Assembly: GCA_038234815.1 (NCBI GenBank)
Contig: JBBQSU010000046.1
Location: 1 to 23,800 of the forward strand
DNA length: 23,800 bases
Direction: 5' to 3'
From: JBBQSU01 sp038234815
Lineage (GTDB): Bacteria > Planctomycetota > Phycisphaerae > Tepidisphaerales > Tepidisphaeraceae
Position numbers and translations under genes: made by a program. The notes beneath the pieces were generated by a model that was given only the letters and a program-made list of their open reading frames with translations, did not search any database and was not told where the DNA came from. Positions 1 through 8,685 of the stretch are shown here, piece after piece. Positions within the stretch are counted from its first letter, which is position 1. Each line of letters opens with the position of its first letter.

Positions 1-55
1 ACACGCAAACCCCGTTGTACATTTCGGACTTGATAGGCATAAGCGGCTCCCGGGG

Positions 56-1750
56 CTATTTGTCGGCGCTGTGCAGAATATCTCTCAGTTCCAGCATTTT
101 TCGACTCGATGTCTGGTAGTCAGCGAGGAGTTCGCGCAGGCGGTCGATGCCGATGTGCAGAAATGCTTCGGCAAGCGCCGGGTCGAACTGCGTTCCGGCG
201 CATCGACGGATTTCCGCCAGGGCCACTTCCAGCGGCAGCGCCTTGCGATAAGTCCGGCTGGTCGTCATGGCGTCAAAGCAATCGGCCAGGCAGATGATTC
301 GCCCCATCAAGGGGATTTGCTCACCGGCCAGTCCGCTCGGATAGCCCTTGCCGTCGTACCGCTCGTGGTGATGCATCACACCAGGAATAATGTCGCTGAT
401 CTGCTTGATGTCGTGCAGAATTTTCGCACCGATAGCCGGGTGACGTTTGATCTGTTCGAACTCTTCCTGCGTCAGCCGGCCTGCCTTCTGCAATACGAGT
501 TCGGGCACGCCGATCTTTCCGACGTCGTGCAGCAGTCCGCCCATGTAAATCCGTTCTACCTGCGAGTCGGTCATGCCCGATGCCAGGGCCAGTTCACGTC
601 CAATGAGGGCCACGCGTTCGGAATGACCGCAGGTGTAGGCGTCCTTCGCATCGACCGCGGACGTGAGGGAATGCAGCAGCCCCATCATCAGGCCATGCAC
701 GTCATCAAACAGCATGGCGTTTTCGAGATAGATCGCCGATTCGTTGGCGATCGAATTCAGCAGCTTGCTATCGACCGAATCGAATTCTCCCGAATCTTTC
801 TGCAGCGCGAACATGCAGCCCAGAATCTGCTCCTGCCGCTGCAACGGCACCACCAGAATCTGCTGCGCGAATTCGCCCAGCCAGGCGAGGCTCGGATCGG
901 CCGACAGATCGTTTATCAGGAGCGAGGTCTTGCGTTGACGAAGCCGAACCATGAGCTCGTCCGACAGTCGATGCACCAGGCCCGGCGGAAGGCTCATCGC
1001 TCCGTAGATCACCGGCTCTTGGCGATGAACGTCACTTGCCCGCAGCGCCACCCCCACCCCGCGGACACACATCACTTCCAGCACATCGAGGCAGGCCTGC
1101 TTAAAGAACTCCGACGCTCGCCGGTTCACGCGCATCCCACTGCTGATCTGATAAATCAGGCTCAGTTCCTCGTAGGTATTGGCCAGTTGATTGGACAGCG
1201 AGTCGAGTTCGTGTTCGAGCCCGGTCAGGCGAACTTGGTCGCGAACCATGTTCATCAGCATACGGGCCTGCGCGCTGATCGCTTCTTCGCTATAAGCCGG
1301 GACCACCAGAGACTGCTGGTTGAGCCATTGTGCGTCCAGGCCCAGCCGAGAGCAGATGCGGAGCGTGTCTTCGTTAAGGTCGAACGCCTCAGATTTTGCC
1401 GCCAGAAGCATGACACCCAAAATCTGCTTCTTCTCGACCAGGGGAAACGCCGCGACCCGAACGCCGGGCACCGGCGCCCACACGCCGACAGCGGCGGTGA
1501 CCAGTTGCGGCGACACGGTGCAGTTCGATCCATTCTGCGCCGTCTCGGGGTACTGAAGGACGGGCAGAACGTAACGCGTATGAAACAGCCCCGCCTGGCT
1601 GTCGCTGAACGCGATCGAGCCATCGGGGTTCAGCATGACAAGACAAAGTCCGCCAGCGCGAAATCGGCTGGCCAAATTCTCCAGCGTTACCGGAGATATT
1701 CGCTCTGGGGAAGGCTGGGCCGTTCGAAATGTCTGCGGTTTTTCAGTCAT
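56..1750 (-). CDS. GAF and HD-GYP domain cyclic-di-GMP phosphodiesterase-like protein
   Basis: Predicted cytoplasmic c-di-GMP phosphodiesterase of 564 residues. Seen: an N-terminal sensor-like region (about 20-150), a short coiled coil (about 175-200), a GAF-like domain (about 200-348) and a C-terminal HD-GYP domain (about 352-545). The HD-GYP signature is intact: H376 in GHSERV, the HD pair H408-D409 followed by K412, H437, HHERYDGKGYP at 461-471, and D490. An active hydrolase is therefore likely by family knowledge. It has no receiver domain of its own, but a stand-alone receiver gene ends 42 bp upstream and a histidine kinase precedes that, so the three probably form one signalling chain. 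It is the last gene of the long pilus/secretion operon. The ATG at 1750 has only a weak Shine-Dalgarno. The ligands of the two sensor regions cannot be read from the sequence. Confidence 0.9.
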   Translation of the reverse strand: MTEKPQTFRTAQPSPERISPVTLENLASRFRAGGLCLVMLNPDGSIAFSDSQAGLFHTRYVLPVLQYPETAQNGSNCTVSPQLVTAAVGVWAPVPGVRVAAFPLVEKKQILGVMLLAAKSEAFDLNEDTLRICSRLGLDAQWLNQQSLVVPAYSEEAISAQARMLMNMVRDQVRLTGLEHELDSLSNQLANTYEELSLIYQISSGMRVNRRASEFFKQACLDVLEVMCVRGVGVALRASDVHRQEPVIYGAMSLPPGLVHRLSDELMVRLRQRKTSLLINDLSADPSLAWLGEFAQQILVVPLQRQEQILGCMFALQKDSGEFDSVDSKLLNSIANESAIYLENAMLFDDVHGLMMGLLHSLTSAVDAKDAYTCGHSERVALIGRELALASGMTDSQVERIYMGGLLHDVGKIGVPELVLQKAGRLTQEEFEQIKRHPAIGAKILHDIKQISDIIPGVMHHHERYDGKGYPSGLAGEQIPLMGRIICLADCFDAMTTSRTYRKALPLEVALAEIRRCAGTQFDPALAEAFLHIGIDRLRELLADYQTSSRKMLELRDILHSADK

Positions 1751-1792
1751 ATCTTGTCGTCCATTTCAGCCAATGTGAGCCAAGGCGTCCGA

Positions 1793-2179
1793 TTACGCAG
1801 CGACCTTCTTCGCCAAAACTTCCTCCACTGTCGCCAGAAGGTGTCGCGGACTGAATGGCTTGCTCAGCATCCGCAAAATGCCGCTCTTTTTAGTGTCATG
1901 CGGTTCAAGGTGATACCCGCGGGCCGTCAACATGATGGCCGGAATTCCGCTCGTAGCGGGATCAAGTTTCAGCCGTTGACAAAGCTCCAGCCCCGAAAGC
2001 TGTGGCATGTGGTAATCCGTGATTATCAGGTCCGGATGTTGGGTCTGGGCGATCTCCAGCGCCTCGGCACCGTCTGCGGCGGTCAACACTTCGAACCCCG
2101 CATTACGGAGTTTAAGAGACACGACATTGAGAATGTGCGACTCGTCATCGGCCACCAGAATTCGTTTTTTTTCATACAT
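1793..2179 (-). CDS. Single-domain response regulator (CheY-like receiver)
   Basis: A 128-residue receiver domain with no output domain. Seen: acidic pocket D11-D12, phospho-acceptor D55 in the IITDYHMP strand, T85 in IMLTARG and K107 in SKPF, all in canonical order. The start is the ATG at 2179, preceded by GGAAGGA at good spacing; an in-frame TTG five codons upstream lies within that ribosome-binding site and is not needed. The gene lies 18 bp after the histidine kinase and 42 bp before the HD-GYP gene, so by context it takes phosphate from that kinase and may control the HD-GYP enzyme or the pilus machine by protein contact, as a split version of RpfG-type receiver-HD-GYP proteins. That partner choice is inference. 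Confidence 0.9.
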   Translation of the reverse strand: MYEKKRILVADDESHILNVVSLKLRNAGFEVLTAADGAEALEIAQTQHPDLIITDYHMPQLSGLELCQRLKLDPATSGIPAIMLTARGYHLEPHDTKKSGILRMLSKPFSPRHLLATVEEVLAKKVAA

Positions 2180-2197
2180 AAACTGTCCTTCCAACTT

Positions 2198-3676
2198 CTA
2201 ATCAGACAATCCCAGTTCGATGCCGAAACAACTGCCCTTGCCAACATGACTTTCGACAAAGATGCGGCCCTGATGAACGCTTTCGACAATATGCTTCACC
2301 AGCGACAGACCCAGGCCGGTGCCCTTAGCCATATGGTTGTTCGACTCGGCTCTATAGAACTTATCGAACACAAAGGGCAGGTCCTTAGGTGGAATCCCAA
2401 CTCCGGTATCACTTATTCGGGCCGATACCTTCTTCTCGGACTCGTCAACCGCCGTCTGAACGGTGATTGTCCCTTTTTCGGGCGTATATTTGACCGCATT
2501 GCTCATCAAATTCAGTACCGCCTGGTAGAGCATGTCCCTGTCGGCGATGGTCTGATAAAAAACGGGCGTGAGTTTTTCGATAATCTGAATCTGCTTCAGT
2601 CGCGCCTGCGGGGTGATCACGTCGATGGCTTCCTTCAATATTACCGTGAGGCTCTGGGGCTGCTTGTTGATTTTCATCAAGCCGGATTCAATCCGCGAGA
2701 TGTTCAGGATGTTGTCGATGAGCCGCGAGAGGCGATTGGCCTCGGTCTGGATAATGTCGTAAAACTCCTTCTTCGTCCGGTCGTCCTCGGCTTCGCCGTC
2801 GATAAGCATTTCAACATACGCCTTGATGCTGGCCAGCGGGGTGCGGAGCTCGTGACTCACATTGGAAACAAAGTCGTTCTTCATCTCCGCGACTTCCTTC
2901 TCGCGGGTCTGATCGTGAAGCACGGCAACCACGCCCGCCGGCTCGTCGGCCTGATCGACCACGCAGGAGAGCGTGACCTTAAACGCGCGATTGCCTTCGT
3001 CGGTCTTAACGCTATGTTCGACAATCCTCCGGCCATTCTTGCTTTTGCTCTGGCGCATCTCGCGGATCAATTCAATCATTTTTGGATCTTTGAGAACTTC
3101 ATCGATTGGGGATCGATTCACGTTACTTAGTTCGAAATTAAACGTTTTGGCGGCCGACTCGTTAGCCAGCACCAAGTCATCAAAGGGGTCGGTTACCAGC
3201 ACAGCATCAGAAATGCTGAACAGAATCGCCTCGGCGTGCTGGCGCTCGGCCGTGGCCACTTTCAGCTGAATTTCGAGTTCCTTGGCGCGCATGGCCGCGT
3301 CCGTCACGCGCCGCTGGGCCGAATCCACCAATTCGTTTACCGATCGGGTGAGGTCAAGCAGGTCGGAATTCGACGAACTCACGCCAAGCGTTTGCTCATC
3401 CAAACGGGTTTGGCGAATCTCTTCACCGAGTTTCCTCTGGCTACCGCGCAGCAATGCAATGCCGAGCATTCCACTGACGGCGCTCAGCAGGAACAGCCCG
3501 GTGACCATGTAGCGATCAGCGAGCTGGTCCCGCGCCGATCCGATCGACGGCGATTCGCTCAACAGCATGAAACTGCCGAATGCGAACAAGGCAATGGACA
3601 AGATGTAGAACCAGCTTACTCGACGCACAAATCGCTCCGTTACATTTTCTTCTTCCCGGAAGACACAACTCCACAT
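2198..3676 (-). CDS. Membrane PAS sensor histidine kinase (WalK/PhoR-like)
   Basis: A 492-residue inner-membrane sensor kinase. Seen: two N-terminal membrane segments (about 20-40 and 56-76) separated by only a short periplasmic loop, a helical linker (about 78-150), a PAS domain (about 145-255), HisKA with phospho-acceptor H275 in VSHELRTP, and HATPase with N393 (NAVKY), G1 box DTGVGIPP at 423-430 and the KGTGLGLS box at 451-458. All catalytic motifs are intact. With almost no periplasmic domain, it probably senses through the membrane segments or the PAS domain. The ATG at 3676 lies 10 bp after the TPR lipoprotein stop and has a poor Shine-Dalgarno. A GTG at 3628, with GGAG six bases upstream, would remove 16 residues and start just before the first membrane helix; it is a real alternative. 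The likely partner is the receiver encoded next. Confidence 0.92.
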   Translation of the reverse strand: MWSCVFREEENVTERFVRRVSWFYILSIALFAFGSFMLLSESPSIGSARDQLADRYMVTGLFLLSAVSGMLGIALLRGSQRKLGEEIRQTRLDEQTLGVSSSNSDLLDLTRSVNELVDSAQRRVTDAAMRAKELEIQLKVATAERQHAEAILFSISDAVLVTDPFDDLVLANESAAKTFNFELSNVNRSPIDEVLKDPKMIELIREMRQSKSKNGRRIVEHSVKTDEGNRAFKVTLSCVVDQADEPAGVVAVLHDQTREKEVAEMKNDFVSNVSHELRTPLASIKAYVEMLIDGEAEDDRTKKEFYDIIQTEANRLSRLIDNILNISRIESGLMKINKQPQSLTVILKEAIDVITPQARLKQIQIIEKLTPVFYQTIADRDMLYQAVLNLMSNAVKYTPEKGTITVQTAVDESEKKVSARISDTGVGIPPKDLPFVFDKFYRAESNNHMAKGTGLGLSLVKHIVESVHQGRIFVESHVGKGSCFGIELGLSD

Positions 3677-3686
3677 ATCCGTTCAA

Positions 3687-4862
3687 TCAATCACTCGCGC
3701 CGGCCAGTAGTTCCCTGGAAAGCACGTCAGAGGGATTCAGCTTCAACGCGCGAGCGTAGTAGGTCGAAGCCAAGTCTGGCTGGCCGGATCGCTCCAGTAC
3801 AAACCCGATCATGCACAACGCGACCGTGTTACTGGCGTCGATGGCGTTGGCGCGTTGAAACGCCTTCAGCGAATCGGCAAGGCGATTCTGCTTCAGCCTA
3901 AGTTGCCCGATAATCAGGTAGCCTTCGGTCGAGCGAACATCGATTGAAATCGCCCTGCGGGCCGAAATGTCGGCCCGGGCCAAATCGCCACTGCGTAATG
4001 AAGCCTTGGCCAGTCCGATCCACACCGCCGGGCACTCCGGATTCAGGTTCGATGCCTGCTCAAGAGTTGCTTTAGCGTCTGCTGTTCGACCCATCTGAAG
4101 CTGACACTCGCCAAGCGCGATCAGGAGATCGCCGCGGTTTTCGTTGGCTGCATTTTTGCATAAGCGTTCGAGCAACTCCGCGGCCTCGGGGTATTGGTGG
4201 GATTCAAGCAGGCAGAGCGCGAGGTGCTCTCGAATGGACGGATCGTCGGTCCCGAGCATCGCTGCCCGCCGCAAGAGAACCAAAGCATCGTCGCATCGGC
4301 CCATCTGCTGAACGAGGCGACCCCAAGCATCCAACAGGGTGGCATTATTTTCAAAACCGATCGATTTTTCTGCCAGTAATGCGATTGCATCAGTCAGTCG
4401 CCCGTTCTGCACCAGCATTTCCGCAGCCGCCAGGACGTGTGCCGGATCGGTCGGCGATTTCTCCATCGCCGATGCATAATATTGGTAGGCTTTCTCGGGC
4501 TGTTGCCAGCGCTGGTAGACGATTCCGCTAAAGTAATCGATCGCCGCGGACTTCGGATCGAGTTGTCGTGCAGCCTGAAGAATGCGCTCGGCAACCTCAA
4601 GCTGACCGCGCTCAATCCAGATTCGGGCCGAGAGCACTTGGATGTTCGCGTTCCGCGGATCAAGCTTCGCCGCCTCATCGACAGTCTGTCGGGCCTTTTC
4701 CCAATTTCCACTTTCGAATTGATCCTTTGCCAGCGAAGCGAGCACCGTCGCCCGTGCGGTATTCCACTGGGCAGTAGCCTGCTCCTTTTGGGATGGCGTT
4801 TTTCCAGCGCAGCCGGTCAGCAGCCCAGTCAAAAGTAGCAAAACAATCGTGTTCAGTCTCAT
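3687..4862 (-). CDS. TPR repeat lipoprotein (PilF/PilW-like pilotin candidate)
   Basis: A 391-residue exported protein. Seen: a hydrophobic signal sequence ending in a lipobox L15-T16-G17-C18, then almost continuous tetratricopeptide repeats from about residue 25 to the end (repeating pattern of W/L-A-Y-A-L/P at about 34-residue spacing, for example around residues 50-85, 85-120 and 310-380). Lipid-anchored TPR proteins next to secretins commonly act as pilotins or assembly factors (PilF/PilW family), and this gene follows the secretin by 17 bp, so a role in secretin placement or assembly is the best guess. It is longer than classical PilF (about 250 residues). The start at 4862 has GGGAG about nine bases upstream. 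General scaffold function cannot be excluded. Confidence 0.82.
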   Translation of the reverse strand: MRLNTIVLLLLTGLLTGCAGKTPSQKEQATAQWNTARATVLASLAKDQFESGNWEKARQTVDEAAKLDPRNANIQVLSARIWIERGQLEVAERILQAARQLDPKSAAIDYFSGIVYQRWQQPEKAYQYYASAMEKSPTDPAHVLAAAEMLVQNGRLTDAIALLAEKSIGFENNATLLDAWGRLVQQMGRCDDALVLLRRAAMLGTDDPSIREHLALCLLESHQYPEAAELLERLCKNAANENRGDLLIALGECQLQMGRTADAKATLEQASNLNPECPAVWIGLAKASLRSGDLARADISARRAISIDVRSTEGYLIIGQLRLKQNRLADSLKAFQRANAIDASNTVALCMIGFVLERSGQPDLASTYYARALKLNPSDVLSRELLAGASD

Positions 4863-4879
4863 GGTGAACGCTCCCTGAA

Positions 4880-6805
4880 TTACTGGGCAGGTGCCGGTGT
4901 TGTCGCGTCAGGCATGGCTTCGCCTGGCTGCGTCGCGGCCGGTGCGACGGGTTGTTCGCTAGACGCCGGCATACTCGTCGGCATGGCCGGCCCCCGCCGC
5001 CGCTCTTCGGCCACGAGAGTCCGCGCATAGTCTCGAATGATGCTATTGTCCACGCTGGTGACGCGCTGCCCCGTTAGGCGTTCTTTGAGGGAGATCGCCT
5101 CAGTGAACTTGGGGTTCAGGTTCGTTGCGATATCCAGATGCCAGAGCGCCATACGATTATCCGGTGCCGGCTTGTTCAGTTCCTTCAGAGCATTCTCGTA
5201 GGCCGATTCGGCCAGCCGCTCGCGCCCGTAGAACATCAGGCCTTTGCGAATGCCGACCCTCAGATCGTTCATCTTCTTAAGTTGCTCTTCGGACACGTCG
5301 GCATACTGCGATTCGTCCTTCACTACATGCGGGGTGAGCATGATGATGATTTCTTCCCGCTGAGTATGGTCCTTCTGCTGACGGAACAGAGCACCGATGC
5401 CAGGGAGTGTGCCGAGAACCGGCACCTGGCTGCGCGACGTGTCAGTCGCCTCCCGGAAAAGCCCGCCAATCACGATCGTCCGGCCATCTTTCACCATGAC
5501 ATTGCTGGTGACTTCAGTGGTGATCTTGAAGGGAAGATTGGTGCTGGTCAGCCCGCCAGTCGAATCCTCCGGGTGAATTTCCATGCGAACGTAGCCATCG
5601 TCGGCGATAAATGGCCGAAAAATGAGCCGCGTGCCACTCTTGAGAAACTCGACGGTTTGCGTGCTAGTGGTCTGCGAGACGGTCGTCGTTAAATATCCGT
5701 CTTCCCGGCCGACGATCACCTCGCCCTTCTGCTTATTCAGCGCCAGCACCTTGGGATTGGCCAGCACAACGGTGTCGGTCACACTTTCCAACGCAGACAA
5801 GAACATCGAGACGTTGTTGGTGACTACGCCTATTTTCAGCCCGCCATTTACCTGGTTGCTGAAGTTATTGCCAGTCCCCACGCTGTTGACGTTGCTTCCA
5901 CTAACGCTCGTATTACTGAGAACGCCACCGGTGATCTGCGAATTGCTTTGCGTAAAGGCATTGAAATCCACCCCGCCGACCACATTGAAATCGACACCCA
6001 GCGCGTTGTCATCGGTCAGCGCGGCGCGCAGAATCGTCGCCTCCACCAGAATCTGCTGTGGCCGGCGATCAATCTCCTTCAACACGCGCTTCACTTCCAG
6101 CAATCGGTCGGGATAGTCCGTCACCACCAGCAGGTCTTCTGTGGCATGTGAATTGCCTCCCAGGTCGTTGAGACCCGTCTGGATTCCCGTAGCCGAGGGT
6201 GCGGTAAAGGACACTTGCGCCTCGGCGCTCAATACCGGCTTGATGATCGTTACGGCATTGGCCGCGGGCGTATAGAAGAGTCGAAACACTTCCGTCTTGG
6301 CCTTGCGCTCGGCCTTCTCCATTTCAGCGATTTCCTTGGCGCTGTAGACGTAGATGAAGTTGCCCTTTTCGCGATAGGCCAGGCCATTGGCGTGTAAAAT
6401 GGCATCCAGTGCTTCGCGCACCGTAACGCCATAGAGGTTGGCGGTGATCGTCCCCCGAACATCCTTGCTTGCGATAATGTTCTTCTGCGACTGCAACGAC
6501 AGCATTCGCAGCACTTCAATCAAATTCGCTTCATTGACGTGTATTTCGACGGTGCCGGAATCACTGACATTAATCTGCGTTGATTGAACACTTTTGGCAT
6601 CAGTCGAAGGAGTCGGGACAGCAACGATATCGCCCGTGGCAAATGGGTCGGCGGCCTCGTTCAATACCTTTGCATCGGAGGGCGAGGGCGTTGATTTGTG
6701 GGTAATGCTTGCCGAGTTCGCCGCGTCGGCACCAATGGCACGACCGGCATAAACGGACATTCCGACCAACAGAAAAGCGGTTACGGGTTGTTTCCAGCGG
6801 TGCAT
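4880..6805 (-). CDS. pilQ: Outer-membrane secretin (PilQ/GspD family)
   Basis: A 641-residue secretin forming the outer-membrane pore of the pilus/secretion machine. Seen: a signal peptide (1-26), an acidic/proline linker, an STN/N0-like domain (about 85-155), an N1-like domain (about 170-248), the secretin core (about 250-493) with the diagnostic VPVLGTLPGIGALFR at 461-475, and a Ser/Gly/Asn-rich insertion at about 282-322. After the core comes an uncommon extension of about 150 residues: helical, TPR-like sequence (about 515-575) and then a Pro/Ala/Thr-rich tail (about 603-641). The PilP/GspC-like, PilO, PilN and PilM genes lie immediately upstream, which supports a PilQ-type assignment, but the pseudopilin set is equally GspD-like, so the symbol is approximate. 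Confidence 0.92.
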   Translation of the reverse strand: MHRWKQPVTAFLLVGMSVYAGRAIGADAANSASITHKSTPSPSDAKVLNEAADPFATGDIVAVPTPSTDAKSVQSTQINVSDSGTVEIHVNEANLIEVLRMLSLQSQKNIIASKDVRGTITANLYGVTVREALDAILHANGLAYREKGNFIYVYSAKEIAEMEKAERKAKTEVFRLFYTPAANAVTIIKPVLSAEAQVSFTAPSATGIQTGLNDLGGNSHATEDLLVVTDYPDRLLEVKRVLKEIDRRPQQILVEATILRAALTDDNALGVDFNVVGGVDFNAFTQSNSQITGGVLSNTSVSGSNVNSVGTGNNFSNQVNGGLKIGVVTNNVSMFLSALESVTDTVVLANPKVLALNKQKGEVIVGREDGYLTTTVSQTTSTQTVEFLKSGTRLIFRPFIADDGYVRMEIHPEDSTGGLTSTNLPFKITTEVTSNVMVKDGRTIVIGGLFREATDTSRSQVPVLGTLPGIGALFRQQKDHTQREEIIIMLTPHVVKDESQYADVSEEQLKKMNDLRVGIRKGLMFYGRERLAESAYENALKELNKPAPDNRMALWHLDIATNLNPKFTEAISLKERLTGQRVTSVDNSIIRDYARTLVAEERRRGPAMPTSMPASSEQPVAPAATQPGEAMPDATTPAPAQ

Positions 6806-6836
6806 GGTCTTAGTGCCTCTCTGCCGGACAACCGGC

Positions 6837-7493
6837 TTACTTCATCAGAATTTCGAACTTGATGCCTTCATGCTCGACAATGATTCGCCGTGTCTCGATC
6901 CTGCAGACACGGAATGGGGTTCGGCCTTCACCAGAACCCGCAGCAATCACGTCCCCCTCCTTCACCAGTTCTCCGTTAATCAGCGCCTTGGGCCATTGGC
7001 CAATGAGCGTTGTCTGCAACTTCAGTTCCGACGCGTGGAGCTGAAGATTCTCGACCAGTATCTGCCGCTCCTTTTTCTGATCGGCTTGTGAAGGCAGTGA
7101 CTTTGCCACGCTTTCCCAAAATCCTTGCCCACCATGATTCGCGATTTGGCTTGCTTTGCCGTCCCGGGGGAAATACTCCAAGCGGACCGTGAAAAGATTG
7201 TTGTTGTTAAGCGGCTTCTTATCAGACGTAAGCCATTGCTGTAGAGACGCGGGCGCACCGGCCGCTCGTGTCGGCTTGCGAGCATCAAGTTTTTGTGTCA
7301 CGTCACTGATCCGGATCGAGGGTGAGACCAATGCCGCGCCAGCCGTATCCGGTCCCGCCTGCCCTGTGAATATCGCCCGCCCGATGACCACGATCAGCAC
7401 TACCGACAGCACACCAAGAAGCCCAGACCGCTTGGGGTCGTCTTTCAAAGCGAACTGAAGTTTTCGGAGCCATTCTATGCTGGCATCGGGCAT
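6837..7493 (-). CDS. PilP/GspC-like inner-membrane linker protein
   Basis: A 218-residue bitopic membrane protein. Seen: a short cytoplasmic N-terminus, one membrane helix (about 24-42), a low-complexity periplasmic linker and a compact C-terminal beta domain (about 150-218) with the pattern TLIGQWPKALINGELVKEGD, then short strands ending in a hydrophobic IKFEILMK. That pattern resembles the homology-region domain of GspC and PilP, which binds the N-terminal domains of the secretin. The position between pilO (5 bp upstream) and the secretin (31 bp downstream) is the usual place of pilP. Unlike classical PilP it has no lipobox and is anchored by a helix, as in GspC. The assignment rests on fold pattern and gene order rather than a strong family signature. 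Confidence 0.72.
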   Translation of the reverse strand: MPDASIEWLRKLQFALKDDPKRSGLLGVLSVVLIVVIGRAIFTGQAGPDTAGAALVSPSIRISDVTQKLDARKPTRAAGAPASLQQWLTSDKKPLNNNNLFTVRLEYFPRDGKASQIANHGGQGFWESVAKSLPSQADQKKERQILVENLQLHASELKLQTTLIGQWPKALINGELVKEGDVIAAGSGEGRTPFRVCRIETRRIIVEHEGIKFEILMK

Positions 7494-7498
7494 GGTCT

Positions 7499-8050
7499 TT
7501 ACTCCGCGTAGTAAATGTTCATCGACAGTTGCACATCAACGTACCCTGGCCGGTCGTCCTTAGCCTTGACGCTGAGGCTGCGGACGCGGGTCAGCCGTGG
7601 CATCTCCTCGATTTGCCGAAGAAACGCCCCCACACTCAGGAAATCCCCCTCAAAATTCAGCGTAAGCGGCAATTCCGCGAATAAATCGGTGTGCCGTGGC
7701 TCCCCACGGCCCCAGCTCATACGCTTCAAATTCACCCGCTGCTGGCAGTTCGTCACATCCTTCATGAATGCGCCGAGCTCTTCCTGCTTGGGAAGGCGCT
7801 TATCAAACCGATCGAGCTTCTGTCGCAGTTCTTCCACTTCACGGGCTACAACCGGCAGCCGCTGGGCTTCGGTCTGGCTAGTCGCCAGCAAGGCTCGTTC
7901 GAATTTCCATGAGGCCTGAAGGTCGGCGATACGCCTGATGTCAGGCCGATATACAAAGGCAACGAAGCCGACGACCATCAAAATGCCCACCACAGCAAGC
8001 GATTTTTCAAGCCATGAGACCGACATCGTTTGATCGTGTAGATAATTCAT
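7499..8050 (-). CDS. pilO: PilO-like type IV pilus alignment protein
   Basis: A 183-residue bitopic inner-membrane protein. Seen: one membrane helix at about 16-34, a periplasmic coiled coil (about 38-80, rich in Leu/Glu/Arg heptads) and a C-terminal alpha/beta domain ending in VDVQLSMNIYYAE. This is the PilO/GspM architecture; in that family the protein dimerises with PilN and links the inner-membrane platform to PilP and the secretin. The start at 8050 has GGAGG nine bases upstream, inside the end of pilN, and the two genes are separated by 2 bp. Sequence in this family is weakly conserved, so the call leans on architecture and strict pilMNO gene order. Confidence 0.85.
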   Translation of the reverse strand: MNYLHDQTMSVSWLEKSLAVVGILMVVGFVAFVYRPDIRRIADLQASWKFERALLATSQTEAQRLPVVAREVEELRQKLDRFDKRLPKQEELGAFMKDVTNCQQRVNLKRMSWGRGEPRHTDLFAELPLTLNFEGDFLSVGAFLRQIEEMPRLTRVRSLSVKAKDDRPGYVDVQLSMNIYYAE

Positions 8051-8052
8051 GG

Positions 8053-8685
8053 TTATCGGCCTCCGGCGGCATTGATATTGAGACTGAGGGTGATCTCAAA
8101 CTCACGCATCACATAGTCCTTTGAAATCCTCGGGCGTGCGTAAGTCATGGCGACGTTATTGAAGAATGGGACCTCGCTGAGTCGAGCGTGAAAACTCGCC
8201 AGATCATTGTCGGTCGGTGCCACACCATGCATCCGCACAACAAGCGTTCGATCGATCGGAATGGTGCTGTCGGCTTGGCTGGCTCGAACGCGGGCAAGCC
8301 CTTCGGTGGGCCGGGCCTGTTCCCGGGTATCGATCTGAAAGTCCAGCAACGCCATGGACGGAGGCATGAGGGATTCAAGCGTGCCGATCAGGCGTGAGCT
8401 TTCCACGCTCACGCCGAGCCGGGCGATGATCTGGTCCTGTTGACGCCATTGCACGCGCAACTGTTCGAGATAAGCCAATCGGCCCAGCTCATTTTCCGTC
8501 TGTAATGCCTGACTACGCAGTGAATTCAGGGCCGCCTCGGCGTTGCGCACGTTGCGCGCCGCTTGAAAATTCCAAAGGCAGAATCCGCTGAACACGGCCA
8601 ACGTCAGCGACGTTTGCAGGCGCAGGCGGCGCTTCCTGCGTCGTAGGACATGATACCAGGGAGGAAGGAATTCGAGTTCACGCAC
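8053..8685 (-). CDS. pilN: PilN-like type IV pilus assembly protein
   Basis: A 210-residue bitopic protein. Seen: a short N-terminus with LEFLPPWY at residues 4-11, matching the position and character of the INLLP-type motif that PilN inserts into the PilM groove; a basic patch (15-22); one membrane helix (about 24-42); a coiled coil (about 45-78); and a periplasmic alpha/beta domain ending in FEITLSLNI. The start is the GTG at 8685, with GGAGG six bases upstream; it overlaps the end of pilM by 8 bp, which suggests translational coupling. By family knowledge it couples the cytoplasmic PilM ring to the periplasmic PilO/PilP/secretin part. Confidence 0.87.
   Translation of the reverse strand: MRELEFLPPWYHVLRRRKRRLRLQTSLTLAVFSGFCLWNFQAARNVRNAEAALNSLRSQALQTENELGRLAYLEQLRVQWRQQDQIIARLGVSVESSRLIGTLESLMPPSMALLDFQIDTREQARPTEGLARVRASQADSTIPIDRTLVVRMHGVAPTDNDLASFHARLSEVPFFNNVAMTYARPRISKDYVMREFEITLSLNINAAGGR

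Noticed and set aside
71..3130. A 1019-codon open frame on the plus strand, opposite three genes
   Set aside because: The HD-GYP, receiver and kinase genes all share the same codon register, and this frame is their exact complement, so it is only broken by sense codons TTA, CTA or TCA, which are rare here. The translated protein has no family pattern, while the minus-strand genes have complete catalytic motifs.
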